Source: Marivirga harenae
GTDB lineage: Bacteria > Bacteroidota > Bacteroidia > Cytophagales > Cyclobacteriaceae
Direction of reading: 5' to 3'
Assembly: GCF_030534335.1 (NCBI RefSeq)
Contig: NZ_CP130565.1
Coordinates: 765,501-829,500, forward strand
DNA length: 64,000 bases
This document shows positions 27,323 to 37,800 of the stretch, in pieces. The notes beneath the pieces are model-generated. The model searched no databases and had not been told where the DNA came from. It was given only the letters and a program-made list of their open reading frames with translations. Position 1 is the first letter of the stretch; the number at the start of each line of letters is the position of its first letter. The position numbers and the translations under genes were made by a program.

Positions 27323-27843
27323 TTGATTTGTAAGGTTTAAGTGAAAATTCATTTATTTATGCATCAATAATAAGCATATATCATTTATGAAACTATGATC
27401 TTGGTTAATATTTATAAAATAATAGATCTGTTGTTTCTTTAGTAAGTAGAAGGGATACAAGGGTTTATATCGACATAAGGTTTTGATCAAGAATCTTAAA
27501 AACAAGCCAAAATTTCCTCTTTAACAATACAAGTTTTTATCATAACCCTGATTTCCTGCGCACAAAATGGCGAAGAGGAGGTGCGGACTGATTTTGAATT
27601 AAGATAACCTAAAAAATAGGTGCGAATTCATTGGATTGGAACTTATTAGAATTAGAACACCCTTTTCAATTAGATTAGGAACATAGATTTAAGATCCAGA
27701 AAGACAAAATTACATTTTCTATTGAAGAACGTCATCAGCACCAGTGCTGCGCATCCATCAAAAAAATACTTCGGATTTTATTTTACTTGAATTCTTACTA
27801 AATTAAAATCGAAATTATTTAGAAAAAAGCTAATTGACATAAT
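27323..27843. other. Intergenic region between the frameshifted gene and acs
   Basis: No intact gene is seen. It contains a lipoprotein-like remnant (27500-27607) and, about 95 bases before acs, a perfect palindrome CAGCACCAGTGCTG (27736-27749) that could be a protein-binding site. No TAnnTTTG box was found close to acs. Confidence 0.5.
27500..27607 (+). pseudogene. Possible remnant of a lipoprotein gene
   Basis: The open stretch reads KQAKISSLTIQVFIITLISC followed by AQNGEEEVRTDFELR and a stop. The hydrophobic segment with lipobox LISC and a polar start of a mature chain looks like a lipoprotein signal, but there is no ATG, GTG or TTG in frame before it and the body is only 15 residues. Chance similarity is possible. 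Confidence 0.25.
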
Positions 27844-29739
27844 ATGAGTGATAGAATTCATACCCTTAGTGGATATATCCACGAATACCAACGTAGTGTG
27901 CATCAGCCAGAGCAGTTTTGGTCCAGAATTGCTGATTCCTTTTACTGGAAAAAAAGATGGGACAAAACAGTTGAGTGGAATTTTGAGGAGCCAAGAATTG
28001 AGTGGTTCAAAGGCGCGAAATTAAATATCACTGAAAATATCCTAGAAAAACATCTCTTCACATTGGGTGATAAACCCGCTATTATTTGGGAGCCAAACGA
28101 GCCGGGGGATGAGAATCAAATCATTAGCTTTAGACAACTTTACGAAAAGGTGAATCAGTTTTCCAATGCCATGAAAGAAAGTGGCATTAAGAAAGGTGAC
28201 AGAGTTATTATTTATATGCCAATGGTGCCTGAAGCAGCCATTGCCATGTTGGCATGTGCAAGAATCGGAGCAGTGCATTCTGTGGTTTTTGCAGGATTTT
28301 CATCCAATGCTCTAGCTGATAGAATAAATGATTGTCAAGCAAAAATGGTTCTGACTTCAGACGGTAATTTCAGAGGAGCTAAATCGATCCCAGTAAAAGC
28401 AGTTGTGGATGAGGCTTTGGAAAAAACCAAGACCATTGAAAAAGTAATTGTTTATAAGAGAACTGGAGAAGATGTTGTAATGAACAAGGGCCGAGATATT
28501 TGGTGGAGTGAGGCGATAAAGGGTCAATCAACTGAGTGCCCAGCCGAAGAAATGGATGCAGAAGACATGCTATTCATTCTTTACACATCCGGTTCAACCG
28601 GTAAGCCAAAGGGGGTGGTGCATACTTGCGGAGGCTATATGGTTTATACAAAATATTCATTTGAAAATGTATTTCAATATGACCAAGGTGATGTATATTG
28701 GTGTACAGCAGATGTAGGTTGGATCACCGGCCATTCTTATATAGTATATGGGCCATTATTAGCTGGAGCCACTACCGTAATGTTCGAAGGAGTTCCTACA
28801 TACCCAGATCCCGGTCGTTTTTGGGATGTAGTAGACAAGTACAAAGTCAATCAGTTTTATACAGCCCCTACCGCAATTCGTGCCCTTCAAGCCTATGGCA
28901 CGGAACCTGTTGACAAAAGAAATCTAAGTTCTTTAAAAGTATTGGGCACCGTGGGAGAACCTATAAATGAAGAGGCGTGGCATTGGTACCACTCACACGT
29001 AGGCAAAGGCAAATGCCCAGTTGTTGACACGTGGTGGCAAACTGAAACTGGTGGCATTATGATTTCTCCATTGGCAGGGGTTACTCCTACCAAACCTTCT
29101 TATGCTACATTACCTTTACCGGGCATTCAACCCGTCATTGTAGATGCAGAAGGAAACGAACTAAAAGGAAACTCTGTGGAGGGTAACCTATGCATGAAAT
29201 TTCCTTGGCCAGGCATGTTGAGAACAACTTATGGAGATCATGAGAGATGTAAAAATACCTATTTCGCTACCTACAAAAATATGTATTTTACTGGTGATGG
29301 CGTAAAAAGGGATGAAGATGGTTACTATAGAATTTTAGGGAGAGTAGATGATGTCATCAATGTTTCCGGGCACAGAATGGGGACAGCAGAGGTTGAAAAT
29401 GCCATAAATGAGCATCCAAAAGTAATAGAATCGGCTGTGGTAGGCTATCCTCATGACGTAAAAGGTCAAGGTATTTATGCTTATGTAATTTGTGATTTAG
29501 AGCATAGAACTGAGGAAAATTTAATCAATGAGATCAGTGAAACAGTTCGAAATATCATAGGCGCTATTGCCAAGCCTGATAAAATACAAATAGTTTCTGG
29601 TTTGCCTAAAACGCGCTCGGGCAAAATCATGAGGAGAATTTTGAGAAAAATTGCTGAAGGAGATACATCTAAGCTCGGAGACACATCTACTTTATTGAAT
29701 CCTGAGATTGTGGAAGAAATTAAAGCTGGTGCAAAATAG
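27844..29739 (+). CDS. acs: Acetyl-CoA synthetase (AMP-forming)
   Basis: The 631-residue enzyme has all adenylate-forming motifs: YTSGSTGKPKGVVH (about 250-263), the VDTWWQTETGG segment, YFTGDG near 480, the hinge GRVDDVINVSGHRMGTAEVE, and the catalytic Lys in PKTRSGKIMRR near 600, which is also the usual acetylation site. It converts acetate, ATP and CoA to acetyl-CoA in the cytoplasm. Length is typical for Acs. It stands alone and ends in a long hairpin terminator. Confidence 0.97.
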   Translation: MSDRIHTLSGYIHEYQRSVHQPEQFWSRIADSFYWKKRWDKTVEWNFEEPRIEWFKGAKLNITENILEKHLFTLGDKPAIIWEPNEPGDENQIISFRQLYEKVNQFSNAMKESGIKKGDRVIIYMPMVPEAAIAMLACARIGAVHSVVFAGFSSNALADRINDCQAKMVLTSDGNFRGAKSIPVKAVVDEALEKTKTIEKVIVYKRTGEDVVMNKGRDIWWSEAIKGQSTECPAEEMDAEDMLFILYTSGSTGKPKGVVHTCGGYMVYTKYSFENVFQYDQGDVYWCTADVGWITGHSYIVYGPLLAGATTVMFEGVPTYPDPGRFWDVVDKYKVNQFYTAPTAIRALQAYGTEPVDKRNLSSLKVLGTVGEPINEEAWHWYHSHVGKGKCPVVDTWWQTETGGIMISPLAGVTPTKPSYATLPLPGIQPVIVDAEGNELKGNSVEGNLCMKFPWPGMLRTTYGDHERCKNTYFATYKNMYFTGDGVKRDEDGYYRILGRVDDVINVSGHRMGTAEVENAINEHPKVIESAVVGYPHDVKGQGIYAYVICDLEHRTEENLINEISETVRNIIGAIAKPDKIQIVSGLPKTRSGKIMRRILRKIAEGDTSKLGDTSTLLNPEIVEEIKAGAK

Positions 29740-29750
29740 AATGCAAATTA

Positions 29751-29793
29751 ATCTACAAGTGGGCATAACATTTGATGCCTGCTTGTAGATTTA
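29751..29793 (+). terminator. Hairpin after acs
   Basis: Fifteen-bp stem beginning ATCTACAAG, with two G-U pairs and a 10-base loop, starting 11 bases after the acs stop. The tail after the stem is TTAAAT, a weak T-tract. Confidence 0.65.
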
Positions 29794-29868
29794 AATACTA
29801 AATTATTATCACACCTTCATTATCTAATTTATACAAAGAAAAGTAATTATTGTTATATTGTGCTTTCT

Positions 29869-32127
29869 ATGAAAGTTTTTCTCTGCATAACAATTTTTAC
29901 TGTTTTTCTTCAACCACTATCTGCTCAAAACACTGATAGTTTAGAGAACTTGCTCACATCTGGAATAAGTGATTCACAGAAAAAAGATATACTAATAGAG
30001 CTATGCAAGGAATATCGAGATTCCAACCCAAATGCAATGCGATTGTATGCAGAGGAGCTAGTTACCCTTTCAAAGAAAGATACCACATCCAATAGTTTTG
30101 CTTGGGCCCATTATTATCTAGGAGATTACTATTATTTAGTAGATGATTTCGATAAAACTGAGAAATATTTCTTAAGTGCTTACGAAATTTTTAAGAATAG
30201 AGAAAATTCGATAGGCGCCCTAATGTCGGCTTCTTCTTTAGCCAATATATATTTCTTCAGAGATAGGTACAAAACTGCCTTAAATTTTGCTGAATCTGGA
30301 TTGGATTTAGCTTATGTCATGGATGATAAGGCTCAGCAATCAAACCTATTAGCATTAATATGTGATATTTACACTTATATGGAGCGCTATAATCTAGCCA
30401 TACAGCATTGTATTCAATCACTTAAGATCAAAGAGGAAATGGAAATACAAAAAGGGAAAGAAATCACCTTGAATACCATTGGCCTCATATATCAAGAGCT
30501 TGGAACTTACAAAAAAGCCAAAGAGTACTTATTTGAGGCACTAGCTTTGGCCCGAGAAAATGGAGAGCCTTACAATATTGCAACTACTCATAGCAATATT
30601 GGTAACTACTATTTAGCAACGGGAAGTATCGAGGATGCCCTTCAAAGTTTTCAAAGCGCAATGAAAATAGATTCTTCTAGTCAGGATAAGACGGGTTTAG
30701 CCTATTCCTTTTATGATATTGGCAAAGTATATCTATTGAAAGACGAGTTGACCAAAGCAATAGAAAACTTCAAAAAAGCTAAAGAATTAGCTGATGAGCA
30801 AAATATGCCTGAATTAGAGGCAAGAATTGGTCTGGAAATGGGTGGAGTCTTTATAACCAAATCAGAATTTCAAATAGCAATTCAAGAGCTCAAAAACAGT
30901 GTAACCATAGCTCAGAAAATTAATTCCTCAGGAATTTTAAAAGATACATATCAAAAGCTTTCTAAGCTTTATGATAAAATGGGTGATAAAACTAATGCAT
31001 TAATTTACATGAAGCTCTTTATGTTAGAATCCGAAAGAAAGTTTAAAGAAGAAAATATTCGTTCGATTGCTGAGATCGAAGCACTTTACAACATTGATAA
31101 AAAGGAAAAAGAAATTGATTTATTAAAAAAGGACAATGCCATCAAAGAGCTGCAAGCCGAACAAAGAAGTTTTTTCATTACCGCATTGAGCATCGGACTT
31201 TTTTTATTGACTGTATTATTAATCATACTTTACAACAGAAACAAATTAAAAAATAGAGCCAATAAAGCTTTAAATGAACAAAATAAAGCTATACAAGAAC
31301 AGAAAGAAGAAATTGAAAACCAAAAAGAGGAATTGGCTGCAACAAGTAATAAACTTGTGGATAAAAATCAAGAAGTGACGGACAGTATAGTTTACGCTAA
31401 ACAAATTCAAGATTCCTTATTACCCCAGTTGCAAACCATAAAAGAGGTATTACCACAATCCTTTATATTTTTTAGACCTCGAGATATCGTCAGTGGTGAT
31501 TTCTATTGGTTTACTCAAATCGAAAACAAAACAGCTATTGCTGTAGTAGATTGCACTGGACACGGGGTTCCAGGTGCTTTTATGACCGTTTTGGCTAATT
31601 CACTATTAAACCAAATCGTTTTAGAAACAGGAATTACATCTCCGGATTTAATTGTATCACTTTTAGACCAAAAAATTCAGCAAAACCTACACCAACAACA
31701 ACTGGAAAATGCCAATACGGATGGCCTAGATATCGGTTTAGTTTTGCTTGATCCTCAAAACAAAACAATTGAATACTCAGGGGCAAAAATCCCTCTGTAC
31801 CATTATCAGGATAATGAATTGCAGGTGATTAAGTCTGACAGAAATAGTGTAGGAAGTACGCAACAACTAAACAAATCTTTTACAAAAAAAGAAATAAAAT
31901 ATAAGCCGGGCGATATGATTTTTATGAGCTCTGATGGTTTTCAAGATCAATTTGGAGGTCCGAAAAATAAAAAATTTATGAAAAGTAATTTCCGTAAATT
32001 GCTTTCAAAGATTGCCGAAAAGCCCGGCCAGGAACAGCTAAATTGTGTTGAAGAGCAGTTTATCAAATGGAGAGGAAGTAATCCCCAAACTGATGATATC
32101 CTTGTTATAGGCTTTAAACTTAACTGA
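29869..32127 (+). CDS. TPR-transmembrane-SpoIIE (PP2C-type) serine phosphatase
   Basis: The 752-residue protein has a signal peptide (cut after LSAQ), an extracytoplasmic array of tetratricopeptide repeats (about 50-380, e.g. ALSYAREN-type helices with GLIYQELGTYKKAKEYLFEA), a membrane helix (ITALSIGLFLLTVLLIILY, ~435-455), a coiled coil (~460-510) and a cytoplasmic SpoIIE domain. The phosphatase motifs are RDIVSGDFYWF, VDCTGHGVPGAFMTVLANS and MSSDGFQDQFGG, with all metal-binding Asp residues. It should dephosphorylate an anti-sigma antagonist or similar protein in response to a periplasmic signal. ATG 29869 is preferred over the GTG three codons earlier. It is coupled by TGATG overlap to the K+ channel gene. 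Confidence 0.93.
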   Translation: MKVFLCITIFTVFLQPLSAQNTDSLENLLTSGISDSQKKDILIELCKEYRDSNPNAMRLYAEELVTLSKKDTTSNSFAWAHYYLGDYYYLVDDFDKTEKYFLSAYEIFKNRENSIGALMSASSLANIYFFRDRYKTALNFAESGLDLAYVMDDKAQQSNLLALICDIYTYMERYNLAIQHCIQSLKIKEEMEIQKGKEITLNTIGLIYQELGTYKKAKEYLFEALALARENGEPYNIATTHSNIGNYYLATGSIEDALQSFQSAMKIDSSSQDKTGLAYSFYDIGKVYLLKDELTKAIENFKKAKELADEQNMPELEARIGLEMGGVFITKSEFQIAIQELKNSVTIAQKINSSGILKDTYQKLSKLYDKMGDKTNALIYMKLFMLESERKFKEENIRSIAEIEALYNIDKKEKEIDLLKKDNAIKELQAEQRSFFITALSIGLFLLTVLLIILYNRNKLKNRANKALNEQNKAIQEQKEEIENQKEELAATSNKLVDKNQEVTDSIVYAKQIQDSLLPQLQTIKEVLPQSFIFFRPRDIVSGDFYWFTQIENKTAIAVVDCTGHGVPGAFMTVLANSLLNQIVLETGITSPDLIVSLLDQKIQQNLHQQQLENANTDGLDIGLVLLDPQNKTIEYSGAKIPLYHYQDNELQVIKSDRNSVGSTQQLNKSFTKKEIKYKPGDMIFMSSDGFQDQFGGPKNKKFMKSNFRKLLSKIAEKPGQEQLNCVEEQFIKWRGSNPQTDDILVIGFKLN

Positions 32128-33182
32128 TGGATTTCAAAAGTTATAAGAAATTAATTTATTACCTTCTAGCCTTCTTAGGGGTATTTCTATTCTTAGTATT
32201 TAATTTACTAGAATTTGAACTCCATTCCGAGGAAGGTAAAATAGATAATTTGTCTGATGCTTTTTGGTATTCAATTGTAACATTGACCACCGTAGGTTAT
32301 GGTGACATGGTTCCAACATCGTCAGGTGGACGTGCAATTGGTTACGTATTAATATTGTTGAGTTTAGGTGTATACGGTTTACTTATTGGTCAAATATCAA
32401 ATATTATGACAAGCATTAAAGAAAATAAGAAAATGGGAATGTATGGAACAGACTTTCAAGATCATATAGTGGTAATTGGATGGACTCAATTTGGAAAAAC
32501 CGTTATTGATCAATTAATAAAAGCAGGCAGAAAAGTTGCTATTGTTACTAAAAACAGAGAAACTATTGATTTACTGAAAGAGCTTTATCAAGAGAAAAAC
32601 CTCTTTATTCTGTACAGTGATTATGAAAATTTTGAATTACTTGAAAAAGTCAATATTGAAAAATCTTCTACTGTATTTATTAATCTAAATGATGATACCG
32701 AAAAATTAGTTTACATTCTAAATCTTAAAAAGGAATATGAAAATTTGAATTTTACGGTTACGCTGGAAAATTCAAATTTGAAACAAACCTTCATTAGCGC
32801 AGGTGTCACTCATGCTATTTCACAAAATGAAATCGCTAGCAGACTATTAGCCAGCTATATGTTTGAACCAGATGTAGCCCTTTTCTCTGAGGAAATATTA
32901 GCCTACCCTACCAACGATGAAGAATATGACATGAAAGAATTTAAAGTAGTGGAGGGAAACCCGTATAATGGACAAGAATATGATAAAGTATTTTTTGACC
33001 TTAAAAAAAATGAAAATGTAATTTTATTAGGTTTGGTTAGAGTTGATGAAGGAAAAAGAATGCTCTACAAAAATCCATCCGATAACTTTAAAATTAAGAC
33101 AAATGATTACCTAATTATGTTGATGAACCAAAAAACTCAAAAGAAAATAAAGAGGGTCTTTGAACTTGAGGAAGGTGTCTGA
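32127..33182 (+). CDS. Two-helix potassium channel with RCK (TrkA-N/TrkA-C) domain
   Basis: The 351-residue protein has two membrane helices (about 10-27 and 70-90) flanking a pore loop with the K+ selectivity filter TTVGYGDMVP (about residues 52-61). A cytoplasmic TrkA-N/RCK domain (about 108-225, IVVIGWTQFGKTVIDQL) and a TrkA-C domain (about 255-345) follow. This is the MthK-like layout; four subunits form a ligand-gated K+ channel in the inner membrane. The RCK glycine motif GWTQFG departs from the usual GxGxxG, so the ligand may not be NAD. Its ATG overlaps the phosphatase stop by one base. Confidence 0.93.
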   Translation: MDFKSYKKLIYYLLAFLGVFLFLVFNLLEFELHSEEGKIDNLSDAFWYSIVTLTTVGYGDMVPTSSGGRAIGYVLILLSLGVYGLLIGQISNIMTSIKENKKMGMYGTDFQDHIVVIGWTQFGKTVIDQLIKAGRKVAIVTKNRETIDLLKELYQEKNLFILYSDYENFELLEKVNIEKSSTVFINLNDDTEKLVYILNLKKEYENLNFTVTLENSNLKQTFISAGVTHAISQNEIASRLLASYMFEPDVALFSEEILAYPTNDEEYDMKEFKVVEGNPYNGQEYDKVFFDLKKNENVILLGLVRVDEGKRMLYKNPSDNFKIKTNDYLIMLMNQKTQKKIKRVFELEEGV

Positions 33183-33183
33183 A

Positions 33184-33390
33184 TTAATAATCGATTTCGT
33201 AAAATTCAAAATCCTTGCCTTTTCCATAAGCCGTCAATTCGCTTAAAGTATACTCTTCCAAAGTGGTTAGGTCTTTGCAAATAAAATCTTTATAACCCGT
33301 GGCGTTGGTGACTTTAAATTCATGAACTTCACCATAATTCACCATATAATAATCTTTTCCTACTCTTACAGTCTCAATAGATATTGACAT
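33184..33390 (-). CDS. Small hypothetical protein
   Basis: A 68-residue, acidic, soluble-looking protein with no motif that I recognise; it has a predicted beta-rich pattern (VRVGKDYYMVNYGEVHEFKV). ATG 33390 is chosen over a TTG two codons upstream. It is tail-to-tail with the channel gene (one base between stops). Its codon use and continuous frame suggest a real gene, but there is no functional clue. Confidence 0.6.
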   Translation of the reverse strand: MSISIETVRVGKDYYMVNYGEVHEFKVTNATGYKDFICKDLTTLEEYTLSELTAYGKGKDFEFYEIDY

Positions 33391-33473
33391 TTGCAATTAT
33401 AAAATTTTATTTCAGTTCAATGAACTCTGTAACTGCATTTAGGTTTCAACAATTTGGAAATACAATTACTATT

Positions 33474-34652
33474 TCAAACAGTGGTGCTTTTCCTTTTTGA
33501 TTTCTCCCAAATTGCAGACTGTTTCCCTTTTATTAACCTGAAAAAACCCTGATACACTGAAACATTCATAAATGAGAAATAGAAAGGGATTAAAATAATT
33601 TTAGGGACTTTTTCTTTCCCTTCAGCAAAAGAACCTGCTATTGAAATTAGATAAAAAAGTATTTGCAACCCAAACAAAATCACATAAATCATGTCTAATT
33701 GAAAGACCAAATAGAAATTCAATACAAAAACGATCAATAACGATAATGGTGTTAGAGACCACCGTAGCATTCTGTGAGAAATATATTGAAAACTCAACCA
33801 ACCATATTTAAAAATATTAAGTAGTGGTAAGAATATTAAAATAGATTGAATTCCACCTGCAGCAATTCTCACTTTCCTCTTTCTTTCTTCAGAAATGGAT
33901 TCAGAACCGCTCTCGATTGCATAGGCATCTGGCTCATAAACAACTTTAAATCCAGCTTGAGCAATTTTCATAGATACATAAAAATCTTCTATAAGAATAC
34001 CATCTGGAACCATGGGCATTAAATCTCTTTTAACAGAAAAAAGTTCTCCGGCTGCACCTACCACAGTATTCAGTTCGGAGTCCCACTTTTTCAGAGCCGA
34101 TTCATACTTCCAATAAGCCCCTTCTCCACTTCCGGCCACATCTTTAGCATCTGTTGACATCACTCTTTTTTCTCCAGCAACTGCCCCTACTAAATCACTT
34201 TTGTAATGTCTAACAATATTAACTATAGCATCGCTGTTTAAAAAAGTGTTGGCATCGCAAAAAACTAAAATTGGAGATTTAAGCAGGGGCAGCACTCTAT
34301 TTATTGCTGCATTTTTACCCCGTCTTTCTTCTGAATGAAATAATTTTAATCCATTGTATTCATTCACAATTTTTTCACTTCCATCTGAAGTGCCATCCGT
34401 CACAAAACATATATTAAGTTTTTCATGTGGATATTTAAGATTTAAAGTATTTTTAATCTTTTCCCTCAAAATATCTCCTTCATTATAGCAAGCAATAATT
34501 AAACTTACTTCCGGTAGTTCATTTTCTGAAAAATACTCTGGAATCGTAGCTCTGAACTGGCGCTTAATTTTGACTAACAATAATAGTACTATTGGATAGC
34601 CTAAGTAGGTGTAAGTTATCAACCCAATTCCCGTCCAAAAAATAAATTCCAT
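33474..34652 (-). CDS. Family 2 glycosyltransferase, membrane-bound
   Basis: The 392-residue protein has an N-terminal helix, a GT-A catalytic domain (about 40-270) and three C-terminal helices. Motifs are SLIIACYNEGDIL, the metal-binding LVFCDANTF, the acceptor-site GILIEDFYVSMKIA, and RKRKVRIAAGG in the place of QxxRW. This layout is that of processive or polyprenol-linked GT2 enzymes (BcsA/IcaA-like) that build exopolysaccharides. It is leftward, divergent from the adhesin gene, with a 186-base gap. Sugar and linkage unknown. Confidence 0.9.
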   Translation of the reverse strand: MEFIFWTGIGLITYTYLGYPIVLLLLVKIKRQFRATIPEYFSENELPEVSLIIACYNEGDILREKIKNTLNLKYPHEKLNICFVTDGTSDGSEKIVNEYNGLKLFHSEERRGKNAAINRVLPLLKSPILVFCDANTFLNSDAIVNIVRHYKSDLVGAVAGEKRVMSTDAKDVAGSGEGAYWKYESALKKWDSELNTVVGAAGELFSVKRDLMPMVPDGILIEDFYVSMKIAQAGFKVVYEPDAYAIESGSESISEERKRKVRIAAGGIQSILIFLPLLNIFKYGWLSFQYISHRMLRWSLTPLSLLIVFVLNFYLVFQLDMIYVILFGLQILFYLISIAGSFAEGKEKVPKIILIPFYFSFMNVSVYQGFFRLIKGKQSAIWEKSKRKSTTV

Positions 34653-34838
34653 TTAATTCGTATTATTAATATGTAAACTTTTAATCTTTATACTCTCGTT
34701 TTGGCTTTTTTCAGTTCTGGAGAATATATCTCATACATTCATAGTGCAATGTAATATTTTCATCGATAAATGACCGCAATATAAAATAATACAATTAATA
34801 TTTTGTATTTTTCCGACTCGATATTGTAATGTTTTCTC

Positions 34839-37800
34839 ATGTTCTCAGTCAGGATTTTTAGGCAATGCCACTTTCTAATAATAGTACTCGTATTCGCCTT
34901 TTTAAATATAAACTTTGCTGCAGGTCAAACAGACCCAGAAATCCAAAGCACAGCCGTAACTGAATCTACGTACGGAAGTATTTATAACTATGAAATTGTA
35001 GTTTTTGATGCTGAAGGAGCTGATTTAGAAGTAATTATACAGTCAGGTAGTTTACCAAACGGTGTGACATTAGTTGAAAATGCTGGGGAGTATTCAATTG
35101 AGGGAACTCCTACAGAAACAGGTGATTTCTCTCTAGTTTTAGAAGTTTACGAAACAGTTACCCCTGCTAACAATAATACACAAAGCTTTACAATTGAAGT
35201 AAGTAAAGCTACACTTTCGGTAACTGCTGATGACCAAAACATTGTGTATGGTGATGCCATTCCAACACTTAGCTTCTCCTACTCTGGCTTTGTCAATAGT
35301 GAAGATGCCTCAGATTTAATCACTGCTCCTACGGCCACTACCGCTGCCAACGCTAGCAGTAATGCGGGAGACTATCCCATCACTTTATCTGGGGGAGTCT
35401 CCAGTAACTATGATTTCGATTATACGCCAGGAACTTTAACCATTGCCAAGGCTGATCAAACTATTACTTTCGACCCCATCGCTGACAAGGTTTACGGTGA
35501 TGCTGATTTTACTCTTTCCGCCAGCAGTAACAGCGGACTGCCTATTAGCTTTTCGGTGGCTTCTGGAAATGCTAGCCTTTCTGGGAATACGGTCACCATC
35601 ACGGGAACAGGTTTGGTTTCCATTCAGGCCAATCAAAGTGGTGATGCTAATTTTAACCCCGCTACAACGGTGAGCCAAGGGTTTGAAGTGACTAAGGCTT
35701 TGCTATCGCTAACTGCCGATGACCAAAACATTGTGTATGGTGATGCTATTCCAACACTTAGCTTCTCTTACTCTGGCTTTGTCAATAGCGAAGATGCCTC
35801 AGATTTAATCACTGCTCCTACGGCCACTACCGCTGCCAACGCTAGCAGTAATGCAGGAGACTATCCCATCACTTTATCTGGGGGAGTCTCCAGTAACTAT
35901 GATTTCGATTATACGCCAGGAACTTTAACCATTGCCAAGGCTGATCAAACTATTACTTTCGACCCCATCGCTGACAAGGTTTACGGTGATGCTGATTTTA
36001 CACTTTCCGCCAGCAGTGACAGCGGACTGCCTATTAGCTTCTCGGTGGCTTCTGGAAATGCTAGCCTTTCTGGGAATACGGTCACCATCACGGGAACAGG
36101 TTTGGTTTCCATTCAGGCCAATCAAAGTGGTGATGCTAATTTTAACCCCGCTACAACGGTGAGCCAAGGGTTTGAAGTGACTAAGGCTTTGCTATCGCTA
36201 ACTGCTGATGACCAAAACATTGTATATGGTGATGCCATTCCAACACTTAGCTTCTCCTACTCTGGCTTTGTCAATAGCGAAGATGCCTCCGATTTAATCA
36301 CTGCTCCTACGGCCACTACCGCTGCCAACGCTAGCAGTGATGCGGGAGACTATCCCATCACTTTATCTGGGGGAGTCTCCAGTAACTATGATTTCGATTA
36401 TACGCCAGGAACTTTAACCATTGCCAAGGCTGATCAAACTATTACTTTCGACCCCATCGCTGACAAGGTTTACGGTGATGCTGATTTTACACTTTCCGCC
36501 AGTAGTGACAGCGGACTGCCTATTAGCTTCTCGGTGGCTTCTGGAAATGCTAGCCTTTCTGGGAATACGGTCACCATCACGGGAACAGGTTTGGTTTCCA
36601 TTCAGGCCAATCAAAGTGGTGATGCTAATTTTAACCCCGCTACAACGGTGAGTCAAGGGTTTGAAGTGACTAAGGCTTTGCTATCGCTAACTGCTGATGA
36701 CCAAAACATTGTGTATGGTGATGCTATTCCAACACTTAGCTTCTCTTACTCTGGCTTTGTCAATAGTGAAGATGCCTCAGATTTAATCACTGCTCCTACG
36801 GCCACTACCGCTGCCAACGCTAGCAGTAATGCGGGAGACTATCCCATCACTTTATCTGGGGGAGTCTCCAGTAATTATGATTTCGATTATACGCCAGGAA
36901 CTTTAACCATTGCCAAGGCTGATCAAACTATTACTTTCGACCCCATCGCTGACAAGGTTTACGGTGATGCTGATTTTACTCTTTCCGCCAGCAGTAACAG
37001 CGGACTGCCTATTAGCTTTTCGGTGGCTTCTGGAAATGCTAGCCTTTCTGGGAATACGGTCACCATCACTGGAACAGGTTTGGTTTCCATTCAGGCCAAT
37101 CAAAGTGGTGATGCTAATTTTAACCCCGCTACAACGGTGAGCCAAGGGTTTGAAGTGACTAAGGCTTTGCTATCGCTAACTGCCGATGACCAAAACATTG
37201 TGTATGGTGATGCTATTCCAACACTTAGTTTCTCCTACTCTGGCTTTGTCAATAGCGAAGATGCCTCCGATTTAATCACTGCTCCTACGGCCACTACCGC
37301 TGCCAACGCTAGCAGTGATGCGGGAGACTATCCCATCACTTTATCTGGGGGAGTCTCCAGTAACTATGATTTCGATTATACGCCAGGAACTTTAACAATT
37401 GCCAAGGCTGATCAAACTATTACTTTCGACCCCATCGCTGACAAGGTTTACGGTGATGCTGATTTTACTCTTTCCGCCAGCAGTAACAGCGGACTGCCTA
37501 TTAGCTTTTCGGTGGCTTCTGGAAATGCTAGCCTTTCTGGGAATACGGTCACCATCACTGGGACAGGTTTGGTTTCCATTCAGGCCAATCAAAGTGGTGA
37601 TGCTAATTTTAACCCCGCTACAACGGTGAGCCAAGGGTTTGAAGTGACTAAGGCTGTTGCTTCAATTCAAATCATTAATACTCTTCAAAATTTTGATGGG
37701 AGCCCAAAAGAAGTATCAGTTATTACACAGCCTGATAATCTAAACTTTAGTATTACTTATAATGGAAGCACTAGCCCACCTTTCAGCGCTGGCGTTTATA

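Noticed and set aside
27736-27749. Palindrome CAGCACCAGTGCTG upstream of acs
   Set aside because: Only six base pairs per arm; possible binding site but too short to claim.
35436-37634. Open frames of 76-80 codons on both strands, repeated in each 489-bp unit
   Set aside because: They occur only because the adhesin unit is copied five times; they lie wholly inside the adhesin frame and have no start signals or family resemblance.
35223-37655. The tandem array considered as a CRISPR-like or satellite structure
   Set aside because: Units are 489 bp, directly adjacent and in frame with a protein; there are no spacers.
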